Positions 6,340 through 7,131 of a DNA stretch of 7,131 nt are shown here, in pieces. Origin of the DNA: Nitrososphaerota archaeon. GTDB taxonomy: Archaea > Thermoproteota > Nitrososphaeria > Nitrososphaerales > JAHFOH01. Numbering within the stretch: position 1 is the stretch's first letter; each line of letters starts with the position of its first letter. The translations under genes and the position numbers were made by a program. The notes below the pieces were generated by a model. That model ran no database searches. It saw only the letters and a list, made by a program, of their open reading frames with translations, and had not been told where the DNA came from. Location: positions 1 to 7,131 of the forward strand of contig JAHFOH010000068.1 of assembly GCA_023266955.1 (NCBI GenBank). The letters are read 5' to 3'.

Positions 6340-6389
6340 GTTGTAAAGAGTTCTCAAGATAGATCAGAGACTGAGTAACTGTTTACAAC
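6340..6389. repeat. Imperfect inverted repeat (stem-loop) after the Rad50-like gene
   Basis: GTTGTAAA (6340-6347) pairs with TTTACAAC (6382-6389), AGTT (6349-6352) with AACT (6377-6380) and CTCA (6353-6356) with TGAG (6372-6375), interrupted by one G-G mismatch and one bulged T around a 15-base loop. That is 16 base pairs starting 16 bases after the ATPase stop codon. No T-tract follows on the plus strand. It may be an mRNA 3' end structure, a terminator between convergent genes or a protein-binding site; the sequence does not decide. Confidence 0.7.
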
Positions 6390-6418
6390 TAAGCCCTACG
6401 CTGTTGGAATGTCTTGCT

Positions 6419-6580
6419 TCAATGACTCTGTCGAATAGCTTGTGGATTCTCTATGTGCTGTAGTATTATGAGACCATACTCGCGTCTGGACAAATATTCT
6501 ATTACTGTCATGCATGTGGGGCATTGGCATCTAACGTAATGTGATAGGAATGTGTCTAAGTCTCTGTCTGTTATCAGCAT
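6419..6580 (-). CDS. Possible small Cys-motif protein (53 residues), uncertain
   Basis: An ATG at 6580, preceded by an in-frame TGA three codons upstream (TGA CGC TTG ATG), opens a 53-residue frame. It contains a compact CQCPTC cluster (Cys18, Cys20, Cys23) followed by an amphipathic, helix-like stretch (IEYLSRREYGLIILQHIEN). The composition reads like a real protein rather than noise, and the stop falls 29 bases beyond the stem-loop that separates it from the convergent ATPase gene. Against it, there is no convincing TATA box at the right distance, only a weak GTGA ribosome site, no recognised family and no conserved neighbour. It could also be a fragment of a larger decayed gene, since this stretch carries few other coding signals. 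Confidence 0.35.
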   Translation of the reverse strand: MLITDRDLDTFLSHYVRCQCPTCMTVIEYLSRREYGLIILQHIENPQAIRQSH

Positions 6581-6713
6581 CAAGCGTCACTGGTAATTCA
6601 TGCGCCATTAGTTGCTTGGTTAAGTTCTGTTGCTATTTGCGTTAACTCCACGTTACAACTCTCTTACGCCCGATGCAATCTTATTAGTCCGATACTCTAA
6701 AATTGATGAAAGT
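6581..6713. other. Intergenic region with no clear feature
   Basis: This stretch separates the doubtful minus-strand ORF from the 71-residue plus-strand gene. I see only a weak AT-rich candidate promoter element (TCTTATTAG, 6680-6688) about 30 bases before the ATG at 6714, and no RNA gene or convincing repeat. Confidence 0.4.
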
Positions 6714-6929
6714 ATGACCCCAACAGAACTCGAGCTACTTCAAGGTATGTGCAACTGTTATGCAGTATGTGGGGAGGATTTCGAGAACACGGTCAGGATG
6801 GTGGCAAATGCCAGGCGACTGACTTCTGAAAGCGTGAAAGCGATGTTGAATAGGATAAGCAAGCAGTATGAGGACGACCCTGAGTACCGCGAGTTAAGGC
6901 AGAGGTTACCGTCCACCTTTCCAATATGA
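6714..6929 (+). CDS. Conserved-looking small helical protein of unknown function
   Basis: The 71-residue frame from ATG 6714 is preferred; an upstream TTG at 6630 would add 28 residues of low-complexity, poorly coding sequence. The protein is predicted to be almost all helical: an N-terminal helix with Cys13, Cys15 and Cys19 (MCNCYAVC), a helix-turn-helix-like middle (about 24-47), a charged linker DDPEYRELRQ and a short FPI terminus. No catalytic motif or membrane segment is visible, and I do not recognise the family. The next gene begins in the same frame 1 to 13 bases after the TGA stop, depending on its start codon, so the two are likely co-transcribed. The resemblance to a small winged-helix or HTH regulator is only a guess from the helix pattern. 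Confidence 0.6.
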   Translation: MTPTELELLQGMCNCYAVCGEDFENTVRMVANARRLTSESVKAMLNRISKQYEDDPEYRELRQRLPSTFPI

Positions 6930-6938
6930 GTGGTCCCA

Positions 6939-7131
6939 TTGGTGAAGTGTCCTGCGTGTGAAGAAGTTTTTGATTCCTACGGGAAGCTGGCCTCCCACTT
7001 CTCCGGACAATCAGAGACCAGCGATGCTGGACATATAATGTGGCTGAACCGAAACATAACGAAGGAGAAGGAAAGGGAGAAGGAGTTACCAGACCTGCTT
7101 GAGGGCTTCTTCAGTGTCGAGGATCTGGGTC
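6939..7131 (+). CDS. C2H2-like zinc-finger protein, 3'-truncated by window edge
   Basis: The frame is open to the right edge (64 full codons seen). Start choices are TTG 6939 (giving MVKCPAC), GTG 6942 (giving MKCPAC) or GTG 6930 directly after the previous stop; 6939 or 6942 fits best because the Cys motif then begins at the N-terminus, as in many archaeal small zinc fingers. From TTG 6939, Cys4, Cys7, Phe11, Leu17 and His20 follow classical C2H2 spacing (C-x2-C-x3-F-x5-L-x2-H), but the next His is His32, eleven residues on instead of three to five. A highly charged stretch KEKEREKE follows, then a hydrophobic-acidic segment to the edge. It could bind DNA, RNA or a protein partner; the C-terminal remainder is needed to say more. 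It is probably in an operon with the preceding 71-residue gene. Confidence 0.65.
   Translation, partial: MVKCPACEEVFDSYGKLASHFSGQSETSDAGHIMWLNRNITKEKEREKELPDLLEGFFSVEDLG

Noticed and set aside
6324..6713. Search for a tRNA, other structured RNA gene or CRISPR repeats in the longest gap.
   Set aside because: No cloverleaf, no direct repeats with regular spacing and no rRNA-like stretch were found; only the stem-loop and one doubtful small ORF stand out.

Overview
The window looks archaeal, most likely mesophilic and TACK-like; Bathyarchaeia or a thaumarchaeal relative is my best guess from the RadA L2 region and not a proven placement. The archaeal evidence is a true RadA recombinase with a TATA box placed for leaderless transcription, TTG and GTG starts, dense small zinc-binding proteins and 4-bp gene overlaps.

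Layout. Positions 2-619 (+) hold the 3' part of an amidohydrolase-2 family hydrolase cut by the window edge. Positions 662-1207 (+) encode a type 1 isopentenyl-diphosphate isomerase-like Nudix protein whose catalytic Cys is Thr. Converging on it is a minus-strand operon read from 2549 down to 1217: radA, then two small Cys/His-rich proteins (1384-1533 and 1217-1387) with start/stop overlaps. Positions 2668-2907 (-) carry a HicA-like gene that appears decayed. Divergent from it, 2872-6323 (+) is a two-gene operon for an Mre11/SbcD-type nuclease and a Rad50/SbcC-type ATPase. Downstream are a strong stem-loop (6340-6389), a doubtful minus-strand small ORF (6419-6580), a 71-residue unknown protein (6714-6929) and the start of a C2H2-like zinc-finger protein running off the right edge.

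How it fits together. The centre is a recombinational repair locus: Mre11/Rad50-type proteins process or tether DNA ends, and RadA performs strand exchange. The usual archaeal partners HerA and NurA are absent from this window. The most striking feature is in the Rad50-like protein: where canonical Rad50 has its CxxC zinc hook at the tip of the coiled coil, this protein has two adjacent hydrophobic helices with tandem GxxxG spacing and basic flanks. That predicts a membrane-inserted apex. Together with its Walker A and signature motif style, this resembles bacterial YhaO/YhaN more than canonical Mre11-Rad50. The partner nuclease also has a changed metal-site motif (GHHD instead of GNHD). A membrane-tethered Mre11/Rad50-like machine in an archaeon is my leading candidate for an undescribed system.
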